Positions 1 through 8,249 of a stretch of DNA of 23,440 nt are shown here, in pieces (position 1 is the stretch's first letter; every line of letters starts with the position of its first letter). The notes beneath the pieces are model-generated. The model saw nothing but the letters and a program-made list of their open reading frames with translations. It made no database searches and had not been told where the DNA came from. The stretch comes from Silene noctiflora (Eukaryota; Streptophyta; Magnoliopsida; Caryophyllales; Caryophyllaceae), in assembly GCA_009801015.1 (NCBI GenBank), contig VHZZ01010160.1, positions 39,456 through 62,895 of the forward strand, given 5' to 3'. The position numbers and the translations under genes were made by a program.

Positions 1-604
1 GGGTGCAGGGGGTGCGCCTGCATCCCCTCTGTTTTTCAGAAATAATTGTTAAGTAGCATAAAGAAGCATCTAAGATCAGTAAATGTGGTAAGGTGCAGCG
101 GATAGTTGCTTAGACTCATTGCAATAGGTCTAAGGAACACTAAATATTATATTAGTAAAACGGATCCAAACACAATCCTATTAGCGAATAAACATGGTTA
201 TTAAACGAACTCGTTTTACGACAAATTTGTGTAAAAGCACCTTACACAAGTATTTACCGTCTCGACAATTACTCCGGATTATTCACAAGATTATCCCGAT
301 AAGACACACCTCCTCATATACCGTAATATATTAAAATTAAACTAATTTCATTTGTAATTGATTTTACATGAAAATATAATAAATCACAAATGACATGGAA
401 TAGGGACTAATGTGTATATGTTTTTTTTATATTTTTGGTTACTTTTCTTCTTCATAGACCGTTAATAAATTGAAAATATGTCACTTTTTACTACAAAAAT
501 TAAAAACTACTATTACACAGTTTTTATAATACCCAATTTCTATTTTAACTTTTCAAAAAATATAAATCTGCACCCACTGTAAACAAATTCTAGAATCGCC
601 TCTG
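1..604 (-). mobile_element. hAT-like element, partial (one terminus in window)
   Basis: Read on the minus strand, a terminus begins at 604 with CAGAGGCGATTCTAG. It resembles the 5' end of the better defined hAT-like element at 1484 (CAGAGGCGAAGCTA). The element would extend left, and its other end lies beyond position 1. If it is hAT-type, the flanking 8 bp would be TATACACA (605-612), but this cannot be verified without the other end. The interior is AT-rich, with a GC-rich stretch at 1-30 (GTGCAGG/CCTGCA inverted words) and no usable ORF. The hAT assignment rests on terminus similarity only. Confidence 0.4.
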
Positions 605-950
605 TATACACATATCTTGATTCCTATATGCACTCGGCTACAAGAGATGCACTTTTCAATGTTGTGCGAGTTATGTACTGCTAATCAAAGGCCTCAAACA
701 AACAAAAAGTGAATGCTCATGCTCTCATCTTGATCTCAAGTATGTGAAGGATTAGGGAGAGTAAAGTGGGTAAATAATTTTGAGCGAGAAAGTGAAAAAA
801 TGATAAGGGTAAAATTGTTGGTGGTGAAGGAAGATGAGGGAAGGGAGAAAAAAATGAATTGGAGGAGAGAATAAAAAAAATAACATGGTAAATTAAAAGG
901 CGTATGTGAAAGAGTAAAATCCGTATGTAAAAAAGCACGACTCTTCATCT
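605..950. other. Intergenic, purine-rich on the + strand, no gene seen
   Basis: From about 740 to 930 the + strand is strongly G/A-rich (runs such as GGAGGAGAGAATAAAAAAAA). The only open frames are on the complementary strand and encode S/F/P/H-rich low-complexity strings, as expected from pyrimidine-rich DNA. I see no gene, RNA or recognisable repeat. Confidence 0.5.
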
Positions 951-958
951 AGGTAAGA

Positions 959-1368
959 CTCTGTTTGACAAAACTAACTAAAAAGGTAACTGAAACCTAA
1001 AAAGGTAGCTCAAAACTGAAAAACTAACTAATAAGATAGTTAAAAATTAGGAACTGATAAAGTAGCTGATTATATAAAAAAAATGTTTGGCAAACTAACG
1101 GAAAAGGTAACTAATTTTGATAAAATTACATAAAAGGATAAATGATAATTATTTAGTAGTATAGATTTAAGGGGTAAAAAAGGAAAATCAAATCACATCA
1201 GTTACCTGAAATCTCAAATGCTACTTTAGGTAGCATTTCATTTCAGATAGCTTATTTGGTTAAATAAGCTACTTGTCAAACGCTTATAAAAAAATAAGGT
1301 AGCTGAAATTTTGCTTAAATAAGCTACTATGACCAAATCAGGTACCCGAAATGTCTTGCCAAACAGAG
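959..1368. mobile_element. MITE with CTCTGTTTGRCAARAC terminal inverted repeats
   Basis: The left end is CTCTGTTTGACAAAAC. The right end, read on the minus strand, is CTCTGTTTGGCAAGAC, giving 14 of 16 matches in inverted orientation. The 410-bp body has no ORF and is full of the words GGTAGCT, AAATAAGCTAC and TTTGGCAAAC/CTTGTCAAACGC, so subterminal repeats occur inside. The flanks AGGTAAGA and CTTAAGAT share TAAGA and probably represent a decayed target duplication inside the Tourist-like MITE that hosts it. The size and CTGTTTGG-type ends fit a non-autonomous DNA transposon; the superfamily is not settled. Confidence 0.7.
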
Positions 1369-1567
1369 CTTAAGATTATGTAAGTTTGGTTAGTCTTAAG
1401 ACAAGACTTTGGTAAGACTACCAATAATCTATCAAAGTCTTATCAAAATCTTAACTTACGGCAATTGTAATGAAGGCTCTTAGCAGAGGCGAAGCTACGC
1501 CAAGGCCCGGGCGCAACTTAGCTGATTAAGTATTAAGTAGTAACAACGCTACCTTGTATCATTCATT

Positions 1568-1645
1568 TGCAGTTAGTACAGCGGTTGGTTTGCCACTTCA
1601 GAATGAAGCTTCCTTGTAGTTGCGTGTTCGACTTGCCGCAACATC
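1568..1645 (+). repeat. tRNA-like segment with Pol III A and B box words
   Basis: TAGTACAGCGG (1574-1584) fits the A-box consensus TRGYNNARNGG exactly. TGTTCGACTTG (1625-1635) matches the B-box core TTCGA and sits 40 nt downstream, a normal tRNA spacing. Between them, CTTCA-GAA-TGAAG can form an anticodon-like arm, and GCGTGTTCGA resembles the T arm of plant tRNA-Phe. No acceptor stem pairs properly, so it is not a functional tRNA gene. It may be a captured SINE head or a tRNA-derived part of this transposon family. Confidence 0.4.
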
Positions 1646-1982
1646 AAATTTTGTGATTTATTTTATATCTGAAATTTCTTTATTTTGTCTAAGATTCCAT
1701 TTCTTAACTTGACATTTCTACAATTTATTTATTTTGCCTAAGATTCATTTCCTTAACCTTTTATAACTTATATGGAGTATTATCTACACTTATTTTTATC
1801 CCTACTTATAGTTTTAGTTTGGTAACTATTTTCATAATATTTTTAGAACCGACTATTTTTATCATTCAACATGTTTGTCTTCTCCGTGAATAATTTTACC
1901 ACCAAGGCAACTTTTACGATTTTGGTCTCAACTTTAATTATGAGACCGTCTTATAAAACACTATAATAACAGTGTGACATTT

Positions 1983-2058
1983 ATGATGAACTAAGTATAG
2001 ACGGAGAGGAAATGAAAACTATGATGAACTAAGTATAGACGGAGAGAAAATGAAAACT
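1983..2058 (+). repeat. 38-bp direct tandem repeat, two copies
   Basis: Copies at 1983-2020 and 2021-2058 both begin ATGATGAACTAAGTATAGAC. They differ at one position (GAGAGGAAAT versus GAGAGAAAAT). The near identity points to a recent local duplication inside the hAT-like element. No function is inferred. Confidence 0.85.
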
Positions 2059-2519
2059 GGCCCCTGTTGTAATCGTGCCCTAGGTTCGTCCTGGTTCTTA
2101 GCATTGGGATTCTCAAAACAAAACTCAAAAATAATGTTTGTCCCATTGCAAAAAAAAGTTTGTTCTTAGATGAACAAACCTAGTTTGATATTTAGAACCA
2201 AGTTCTTTCAAAAACCAAGAAAATTTTTTGAGTCCCAATGAATAATTAACCAATTAATTAAATTAAATAATTAATATTGATATATGAAAGAACTTTATTT
2301 AAGGTTCTCCCATTGTAACAAAAATACTTAATTCTTGAGTTTGTTAAAATACGACATGACAAAGGAAGAACTTTATAAACAGTTCTTCCATTTCACTTGC
2401 TCTTAAGACTTTGGGTGAGTCTTGGCCTCACTTTCAAGGGGAAATTATCCAATAAATGGATCCATGTGTTATTTCTTTTTGTAAAAAAAAAAAAAAAGTA
2501 AAGTGAAAAATAGAGTATA

Positions 2520-2600
2520 GATGAGTCTGAGGGATAATGTATAAAATTTGAGATGAGTTTGAGGGATAATGTATAAAATTTGAGGTGAGTCCGAGATGAG
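2520..2600 (-). repeat. 32-bp minisatellite inside the Tourist-like MITE
   Basis: Copies at 2520-2551 and 2552-2583 share GAGGGATAATGTATAAAATT. A partial, diverged third copy (GGTGAGTCCGAGATGAG) follows. The intact family member at 19058 carries one equivalent unit (minus sense, TTTATACATTATCCG), so this expansion is specific to this copy. Confidence 0.75.
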
Positions 2601-2689
2601 TTTAAACAATAAAGAAATAATAAAAGTTCGTGGAAAGCTGATGTGACAGAGTTTTATGACTTGAAAGAGTCTTGTTGATAATCTTACCC

Positions 2690-3582
2690 TGAATACCGTC
2701 CTATAATATATAACTAGCCTAAGAAGAACAATTTACGTTTATTCATTTCGTTTTATTTTAAAGGCCAATAAGAACAAAAATTTTGTGTTGAACAATTTTT
2801 TTTAAAATTAATTAATATAAAACCTTTATTTGTCATCGTACTTAATTTGTTTATTTAATTATTGTGCAGGATGAATTTTTATAATATTAATTCATACAAA
2901 AACTTTGTTTGACGGCGTATTCAATTAATTTATTTTGGTTAATATTTAAATTAGTTTATTTTGATTAAGAGGACAACATCGCCACTTTAAGTGGCGATTT
3001 ATTCTCTAAGGGTAAACTCGCTAAAATATTTTAAAAAAAAATAAATAAATAAAGGAAGTGATAACGTCGGCGCATTGGGAGGAATTAATTTTCTTATTAA
3101 CAACCTTACTTCAAAAAAAAAAATTGGGAAAGAGATGAAATAAATTATACTGTGTCATAGAATAGCCTAGTGATGACAAGAATTTTGCATCTTGGTGGCT
3201 CAATAGTCATTTCTTGGGTTACAGCTTCTAATAATAGCTGAATAATTGGAGTTGTACGTAGGCTTGTAGCTAAGACATAGCTTGGGTGATATGGAGGATT
3301 GAGCATAGATTATGTGTTTGTCTTGACTAAAAATGGGTACATAAATGGACTTTACTGGACTAGGCACTAGCCAACGTCATTTGTTGTTGATTAACTGTCT
3401 GATAGAGGGTTCGATTGGATACACCATAACGTTGAAAGATACTCGTCATCCTTAGAAATGGTCTCCTTCCATTTTCTTAGTCACTATGCCAAAACCACAT
3501 GTAACTATTTATTACCCCTCCCCTGCCACCGCCGCCGCCCTAACGACATCACCAGCAACATCGGCACCATTGTCGGCGACTC
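2690..3582. other. AT-rich intergenic DNA with one strong hairpin
   Basis: No gene is seen. The region is A/T-rich with homopolymer runs (3037-3044, 3112-3121). Its only clear structure is the hairpin at 2978-2998. From about 3500 the composition turns GC-rich (CCTGCCACCGCCGCCGCC) as it enters the duplicated block at 3583. Confidence 0.5.
2978..2998. repeat. Perfect 10-bp inverted repeat (hairpin)
   Basis: The arms ATCGCCACTT and AAGTGGCGAT are perfectly complementary around a single central T. They sit in otherwise AT-rich DNA. There is no U-tract directly after it and no neighbouring gene, so it is not read as a terminator. It could be the end of, or a fold within, an unrecognised transposon. 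Confidence 0.8.
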
Positions 3583-3801
3583 ACGTCGGACTTGGGTCTT
3601 ATGTCAGCTATGGATGTCGTGTCTAACCCCAACACCGTCGTTGGCTTCACCCCCTCTAACACCACACCACCATACACCTTACGTCAGCGACGGACGTCGG
3701 ACTTCCGCCCTACGCTGGTGACGCACCCCGTGTCTCACCCCAACGCCGGCAACGCACGCCAGATTCCCCTTGTTCACCCCCGTATCACCACCATACACCT
3801 T
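3583..3801. repeat. GC-rich diverged tandem duplication, about 100-bp unit
   Basis: Unit 1 (3583-3680) and unit 2 (3694-3801) both start ACGTCGGACTT, contain CGTGTCT-ACCCCAAC in the middle, and end CACCATACACCTT. A 13-bp spacer (ACGTCAGCGACGG) joins them and echoes the unit start. Two open frames cross the block, but the protein strings are low in complexity (T/P/H/R-rich) and match no family I know. Composition is far more GC-rich than either flank. Confidence 0.65.
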
Positions 3802-4563
3802 AAAACACATCCTAATTTAATTTGTGTAAATTAATTCCCTAATTTGATATAACATAATTAATAAACTTAATAAATTAGAATTATTACACAATTGACATGA
3901 GAATTTGCATATACAATTGTGTAAATTTCTCTATTTTGATTAATTTTGTGAGGAAGGAAATGAGAGAAAAGTTTATGGAGCGGATCAAATAGAGATGGAT
4001 CCGATTAAAGCAATGGTAAATTAAGCATGGTGTTGACAAGGCAAGCACAGTGGATAGGTTTCCACAAGCAACGTAAACCCATTGCGTAAAGGCCTCAAAG
4101 ATTATTATGTTCCTTTGGTTGACTACTTGGCATGCTACTCCGTATATAGTTGTACAAAAGCAAGTCGGCATCCCATCCATCATCGTCGGTCATTGAATCA
4201 TTCATTGCTCCGCCTCAAAACAAAAAACATATATTATATATACTACTACTCCTAATTTCGTATGAATTATAAATTATAAATTATAATACGTGTCCTTGAA
4301 TAACTTGAATGAATCATTCAGATGCACCATTTTAGTGATTTAAAGAATTAAAAACAAGCTTACTGGTCTTTTTCCAGTCTTTCGTAATGGAATAATCCTT
4401 TTTGCTTGTTCACCATATATTGAATACGTTAGTGTATGTTTTTTTAATTTTGTGAATACCTTTTAAGATACGCAAATTTTAATTTCAAACTACAATTTAT
4501 AGTATATTAAAAATTTTAAAATACAAATTTTTTTCTAATGGTAATAGATGGTTATAGCCTTAT
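3802..4563. other. AT-rich intergenic DNA, no gene seen
   Basis: The region contains the TACTCCGTAT word (4136-4145), a short ACT run (about 4243-4251) and a tandem AATTATAAATTATAAATTATAA tract near 4265-4286. A 99-codon minus-strand open frame (3884-4183) has no recognisable domain or upstream signal and is judged to be chance. Confidence 0.5.
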
Positions 4564-4568
4564 TATAG

Positions 4569-4748
4569 TGTTCGGGTGCAAACCCATGTCCCACATCGGT
4601 AGAATAGAGATAGAAGATCATCTTTATAAGGGTCCAGAAAATATAATAGTACGACCTTTTGAGAAGGAGCCCAATAGTAAATCCGTGAGGACGGTGGACA
4701 TCACGCAGCAGAGGCCCAACACGAAGATATTCACGCTTCCGCACAACA
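4569..4748 (+). mobile_element. Solo LTR-like element, 180 bp, with TATAG target duplication
   Basis: The element begins TGTTCGGG and ends CACAACA, giving TGTT...AACA inverted termini, the TG...CA rule of LTRs. The flanks are an exact 5-bp duplication TATAG (4564-4568 and 4749-4753), as left by LTR-retrotransposon integrases. No internal domain, primer-binding site or second LTR is present nearby, so it looks like a solo LTR. The words TCCCACATCGG, TTATAAGGG, CCTTTTGAGAAGGAGCCC and AAATCCGTGAGGAC look like a widespread plant LTR family that I recognise by pattern but cannot name. Open frames on both strands here are chance. Confidence 0.7.
4588..4629 (+). promoter_or_regulatory. snRNA-type USE plus TATA pair inside the LTR
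   Basis: GTCCCACATCG (4588-4598) matches the plant snRNA upstream sequence element consensus RTCCCACATCG exactly. TTTATAA (4623-4629) follows after 24 bp. In plant snRNA genes, spacing of about 23-24 bp is associated with RNA polymerase III and spacing one helical turn longer with polymerase II. A start about 25-30 bp after TATA would fall near 4651. Whether the motif is active here is unknown; LTR promoters normally use polymerase II. Confidence 0.5.
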
Positions 4749-4753
4749 TATAG

Positions 4754-5115
4754 GAACAACAAATTATAAGTGCATCTTTATAATTGCTTCCCGACGCATT
4801 AGATATTTATTTAATGATTATTTTTAGATGTTTTTTATATGTAATATTTTGCTCAAATTTTTTTAAAATAGTATCAATTCGTTTTCATGTTCCAAGACAT
4901 AGACACATGTTATAATCTTCAATTTTTATTGTTGATTAGGTTAATAGTTAGATTGTTAGAGACATGGTTAATTGAAAGGCCAGTTGGCATATAATAATCA
5001 AATCGGAAGCATAATCTAGCAAATCTTCAACATTTTTTAAAAAAATGTTGTAGGAAAAAAATGTAAAAAAATCGACATTTAACATTCTCCTCTCAAAGAA
5101 CTTCCAAACAAATCC
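4754..5115. promoter_or_regulatory. Upstream region of the DUF247 gene, with TATA-like box
   Basis: The 362 bp before the DUF247 start are AT-rich. CATATAATAA (4989-4998) is the best TATA-like word, about 120 bp before the ATG. The last 35 bp (ACATTCTCCTCTCAAAG...) are C/A-rich, as plant 5' leaders often are. The solo LTR ends 367 bp before the ATG and so lies within promoter range. The TATA call is weak because such words are frequent in this AT-rich DNA. Confidence 0.35.
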
Positions 5116-5725
5116 ATGACAACCAAGAATAACCAGCATAACCACGAGCACCAGGCGACCGAGGTCATTACAATAGACGTCGATCGCCTAGACACGATCC
5201 ACAAAAAGATGACCACGGATCCCAAAATCCTAAGCAAATCAGTTGGAAGAGGAACATGTTCAATTTTCAAAGTACCAAAGACATTCACAGAAGTAAACGG
5301 TAAACTCTACCAACCACAAATAATTTCCATAGGACCATTTCACCATGGTCAAACCCACTTCCAAATGATGGAAGAACACAAATACCAATACTTAGGTCAA
5401 CTCTTGACTCGAACCAAGCTAACCCTCTTAGCCCTTTTCGACTCGGTAGCTCGATACGAGGCGGAAATAAGGGAATGTTACTCAGAGATTATTCATTTAG
5501 AGGCACAAGAATTGTTGGAAATGATGGTTGTTGATGGGTGTTTTATTCTTGAACTTTTTAGGAAAGTTGCTAAAGTTGTAGCATTTCAAATTGATGATCC
5601 AATTGCTTCAATGTCATGGATTTTTCCTGCACTTTTAAGGGATTTACATAGGTTTGAAAATCAAATTCCTTATTTTGTGTTGCAAATTTTGTTTGATTTG
5701 ACTTATGAAGGTGGTGATCATGATC

Positions 5726-5758
<33 letters not shown>

Positions 5759-6994
5759 TGGGTTTTAAGTATAATTTAGCAACTTTGTGTTTGGACTTTT
5801 TCAATTATACTCTTCAAAGGCCTAATGAAGTCATATGGAGCTACAAGGTTTGTTCTATTTCACTTTTGAATATTCTTTTATGCATTTGGCGTTTTGCGAT
5901 AATCATTCCGTTTTAAGATTAAAACGGGTAAAATAATATTTCACTTGTATAAATAGGAAATTTCTTTTGCTAATATTTAAGTATTCTGCTTTTGTCTTAT
6001 CATACTCCGTATTATTTAACCCGTTCGAAGTGTAAGACATATACTCCAATTTTGAACCAAAATTTGTGATTCTGAATATGTTTGCATATATATATATAGA
6101 AGTATAAATATACTGGTCATTCAGAAATAAAATTAGTGAATGGTGTATTCCTCAATTTATTAGTCTCTGTGACAAAAACAATGTTAGTAAATTTCTAAAC
6201 GAATAACTAAGATACGCTTTTGCTAAAGGTATAAAAATCAGAATTTGCGAGGAGTTTTTCTAGGCAATTTTAAAAAATGGGAGGGAAAATATGTTATATG
6301 TTCAATATGACATTGTGTGTTTATATGATGTGCTTGGTGACAGGATCTAAAGCCCAAACATTTACTGGACCTGTTACGATCAAGCTTCATAACACCAGAA
6401 TTGATTCCGAAAACCCGATCCAAACGAAACCCAACTCCGTCCCAAATAATCCTACCAGTCTCAAAGCTCCGACAAGCCGGGATCGAACTCCATCCGGGTC
6501 AAGCCCAAACCTTCCTAGCAATAAAGTTCAATCACGGCGTTATAGAAATGCCAACGGTAACATTTGATGATTTCATGACCTCGTTAATTGCAAATTGCGT
6601 AGCATTCGAACAATGTCACAAGAATTGTTCCACTTATTTCACCACGTACACAACTTTTGTTGATAGCCTTGTTAACACGGCTAAGGACGTTGAGCACCTT
6701 TGTGACCATAACATTATTGAGAATTATTTCGGAACAGAGGCCGAAATCGCGACATTTGTCAATAATTTGGGTAAGGAAGTTGCATTTGATATTGATCAAT
6801 GCTACTTAGCAAACTTATTTGATGATGTTAATACTTATTACCAAAATAGTTGGCATGTTCATTGGGCAAGTTTTAAGTATACGTATTTTAATACTCCTTG
6901 GTCGTTTATTTCTGCGTTAGCCGCGGCTATTTTGTTGGTATTGACCGTAATGCAGGCTGTGTATGCTATTTTACCATATTACAAAAATAATTAA
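5116..6994 (+). CDS. DUF247 (UPF0481-type) membrane-anchored protein, 460 aa, two exons
   Basis: CDS join(5116..5847, 6344..6994). The intron has a GT donor after AAG (TACAAG|GTTTGT) and an AG acceptor (TGACAG|GATCTA), phase 0. The joined protein shows the DUF247 pattern in order: CSIFKVP (48-54), YQPQIISIGPFHHG (65-78), EEHKYQYL (86-93), MMVVDGCFILELF (136-148), RDLHRFENQIPYFVLQ (175-190), KPKHLLDLLR (247-256), LPVSKLRQAGIEL (281-293), FNHGVIEMP (306-314), IANCVAFEQCH (326-336) and YFNTPWSFIS (425-434). A hydrophobic C-terminal segment (about 432-455) follows, the usual single membrane anchor. Length is typical. The ATG at 5116 is the first in frame and gives a normal N-terminus. Residues 201-214 are Asp/His then Asp only, encoded by a GAT repeat. 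Intron retention would stop at 5916 and yield a 266-aa form without the anchor. The biochemical role of DUF247 proteins is mostly unknown; grass members act at the S and Z self-incompatibility loci. Confidence 0.93.
5716..5757 (+). repeat. In-frame GAT microsatellite encoding poly-Asp
   Basis: The tract reads GAT CAT GAT CAT followed by ten uninterrupted GAT codons (5728-5757), encoding DHDH and ten Asp. It lies in exon 1 between the conserved IPYFVLQ block and the LATLCLDFF segment, where DUF247 proteins vary in length. A perfect triplet tract is expected to change length in whole codons, keeping frame. Confidence 0.95.
5848..6343 (+). other. Intron of the DUF247 gene
   Basis: This 496-bp AT-rich intron has canonical GT and AG ends and contains a (TA)n tract near 6086-6100 and the TACTCCGTAT word (6003-6012). 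A short frame that starts with an ATG at 6277 runs over the acceptor but is out of frame with the conserved protein and is not coding. Confidence 0.85.
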
Positions 6995-8239
6995 TTATTT
7001 AGGTTCCATATTATTAGATAAATGTATTATTTTATTTGTTGATAGAATTTAGGAGTGATAATTCTTATTTGCAACATTCTTGTAAGATGTAATTATTATT
7101 GTAATTATACGTGTATATCATATGTGTATTAAGTGGTGTTTGTTGGATATCGATTATGGAATTGCAACCATAAATTAAACTTTAAACATCAACCGTAAGA
7201 GTATTTTGATTGTTTGAATTGACACGGGTTACTCGAAGATCAAGAAAAAAAAAATACTCTATTAGCTTTGTTGTGTTCATTTCTATATTCCAAAATCATA
7301 AATTTCTTATGTTTTGAATCTTGTTACTCATTTATAAATTCATATAAGACACAATGTTATGGTTATAGTCGGATAATGGTCGTTGGTTTTGGCAACAAAA
7401 AAACCCCAACAGTCACAACTCACGAATGCGGTGAACGATGTAAAGCGCGGATTAAATGCAAGCACCCGGTCATCAACGGGGATTGGCACTCGTACCTTGG
7501 TCGAAACAGTTCTCGAGAACATGCTTAAATCGACTAAGTAAATAAGTCATGCATCCACCATGATGGGGTTGTCGCATTTCTTTCTTTTTTTCCGCCCAAA
7601 ATGCACAAGGTTCAAGGCCACTGAGCTCACCCCTCCCCCGGGCTATAGTTAGATATGTGCGCTGGGTCGAGCCAGTGCGGGCTGAGTGTCAACAATCCAG
7701 ACACGATACTAAACTAGGGTCGGGTCAGTGCTGGGCCAGTTTTGTGAAGCACTAGCCCGACCCACTAAGTAGAAGGCAAGTGTTGGGCCGAGCTGGGTCT
7801 TCATTTTCTATTTGTTTTTGGACCGGGCCGAGCCAAAGAAGTTACGGTACTAGCCCAGCCCGAGGAGATATATGGGCCTTGCTAGACCGTGCTTAGTGCT
7901 GGCCAGACTGCTAGATGTCTGCCAACAAAGCCGGGCTGGCCCGCTATGTTGTATACCTCTAGGTACAGTCCAGTAGTCTTTGGGCCACTGACGTTAGCCT
8001 TGTATTAGTGGATCTTATCAGACCTTGTTGTGCAACTTTAAATCTCCCAGTACTTTATGGGCTAATTTACTATTGTGTGTCCTAGTTCTAAAAGTGATCA
8101 ACCTTCATAAATAGTTGGGTGAATTTGTATTGCAGACAATATACTTTTAGCCGTAACCTTTTATTAGTGGGCCTTGATTATTTGGGCTAGGTTGTCGATG
8201 AGATTGCGCATCTAAGATAGACTATTTCCATCGCCATAA
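6995..8239. other. Intergenic DNA downstream of DUF247, no gene supported
   Basis: The first ~150 bp are AT-rich and probably hold the DUF247 3' UTR, though no polyadenylation signal stands out. A frame at 7268-7528 includes a GC-richer part (7410-7530, with CGERCKARIKCKHP) that I could not match to a family; it may be a captured fragment or chance. From 7640 the sequence becomes GGGCC-rich (listed separately). Confidence 0.45.
7640..7960 (+). repeat. Degenerate GGGCC/GGGCCGAGC-rich tract
   Basis: The tract has many copies of GGGCCGAGC, GGGTCGGGTC, CTGGGCC and TAGCCCGACCC-like words without a fixed period. It has no open frame of note. Similar tracts of drifting GGGTC/GGGCC words occur at 18540-19620. 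It reads as a decayed simple-sequence tract. Confidence 0.6.
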
Positions 8240-8249
8240 TTACTTTTTT

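Larger units (their letters stand above)
1484..2093 (+). mobile_element. Non-autonomous hAT-like element with 8-bp target duplication
   Basis: The left terminus CAGAGGCGAAGCTACG and the right terminus read in reverse, CAGGACGAACCTAGGG, form an imperfect inverted repeat. The immediate flanks are GCTCTTAG (1476-1483) and GTTCTTAG (2094-2101), a 7/8 match. An 8-bp target duplication is characteristic of hAT transposons. The 610-bp body encodes no transposase, so any mobilisation would have been in trans. It contains a tRNA-like segment (1568-1645) and a 38-bp direct tandem repeat (1983-2058). It lies inside the MITE at 1461-2400 and is therefore younger than it. Confidence 0.65.
1461..2400. mobile_element. 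MITE with GCAAKTGWAATG inverted ends, itself interrupted
   Basis: The left end GCAATTGTAATG (1461-1472) and the right end read on the minus strand, GCAAGTGAAATG (2400-2389), match at 10 of 12 positions. Both junctions abut sequence of the host Tourist-like MITE with TAAG-containing flanks. Removing the hAT-like insertion at 1484-2093 and its duplicated 8 bp leaves about 322 bp of AT-rich, ORF-free sequence. The body contains the repeated words CATTGGGA, TCCCATTG and TCCCAATG, plus a perfect 8-bp hairpin GTTTGTTC/GAACAAAC (2158-2179). Confidence 0.6.
951..2689 (-). mobile_element. Tourist-like MITE (PIF/Harbinger type), split by nested insertions
   Basis: The right end (2677-2689) reads GATAATCTTACCC, so the minus strand begins GGGTAAGATTATC, matching the terminal inverted repeat of the intact copy at 19058-19485. 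From there the minus strand follows the intact copy through the words CTCTGTCACATCAGCTTTCC, TTTATACATTATCC and CACATGGATCCATTTATTGG down to about 2401. It resumes at 1460-1369 (GATAAGACTTTGATAGATTATTGG and CAAAGTCTTGTC) and finishes at 951-958 (AGGTAAGA). It is interrupted by the elements at 959-1368 and 1461-2400. The outer flanks (CTA and TGA) do not form a clear 3-bp duplication, so the insertion is old or the edges are off by a few bases. It is non-coding. Confidence 0.7.

Noticed and set aside
1568..1645. Functional tRNA-Phe gene
   Set aside because: The A box, B box and a T-arm-like word are present, but the acceptor stem and a proper anticodon loop are not.
3458..3834. Two overlapping plus-strand open frames in the GC-rich block
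   Set aside because: They are low-complexity proteins from a tandem duplication, with two frames equally open. No family was recognised.
4651..4760. Start of a U3 snoRNA gene (ACGACCTT after a USE and TATA)
   Set aside because: Only the first eight bases agree with what I recall of plant U3. A TTTT follows at once and no later U3 box is visible. The stretch is explained by the solo LTR with TATAG flanks.
4535..4762. Open frames on both strands over the LTR
   Set aside because: They overlap each other on opposite strands, have no known domain, and lie within a bounded LTR-like element.
6277..6567. Separate 96-aa protein starting at 6277
   Set aside because: It is out of frame with the DUF247 second exon, which starts at 6344 after a TGACAG acceptor and carries the conserved KPKHLLDLLR.
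7268..7528. Small cysteine-containing protein (CGERCKARIKCKHP)
   Set aside because: The cysteine spacing fits no peptide family I know, the N-terminus is not a convincing signal peptide in context, and both strands are open.
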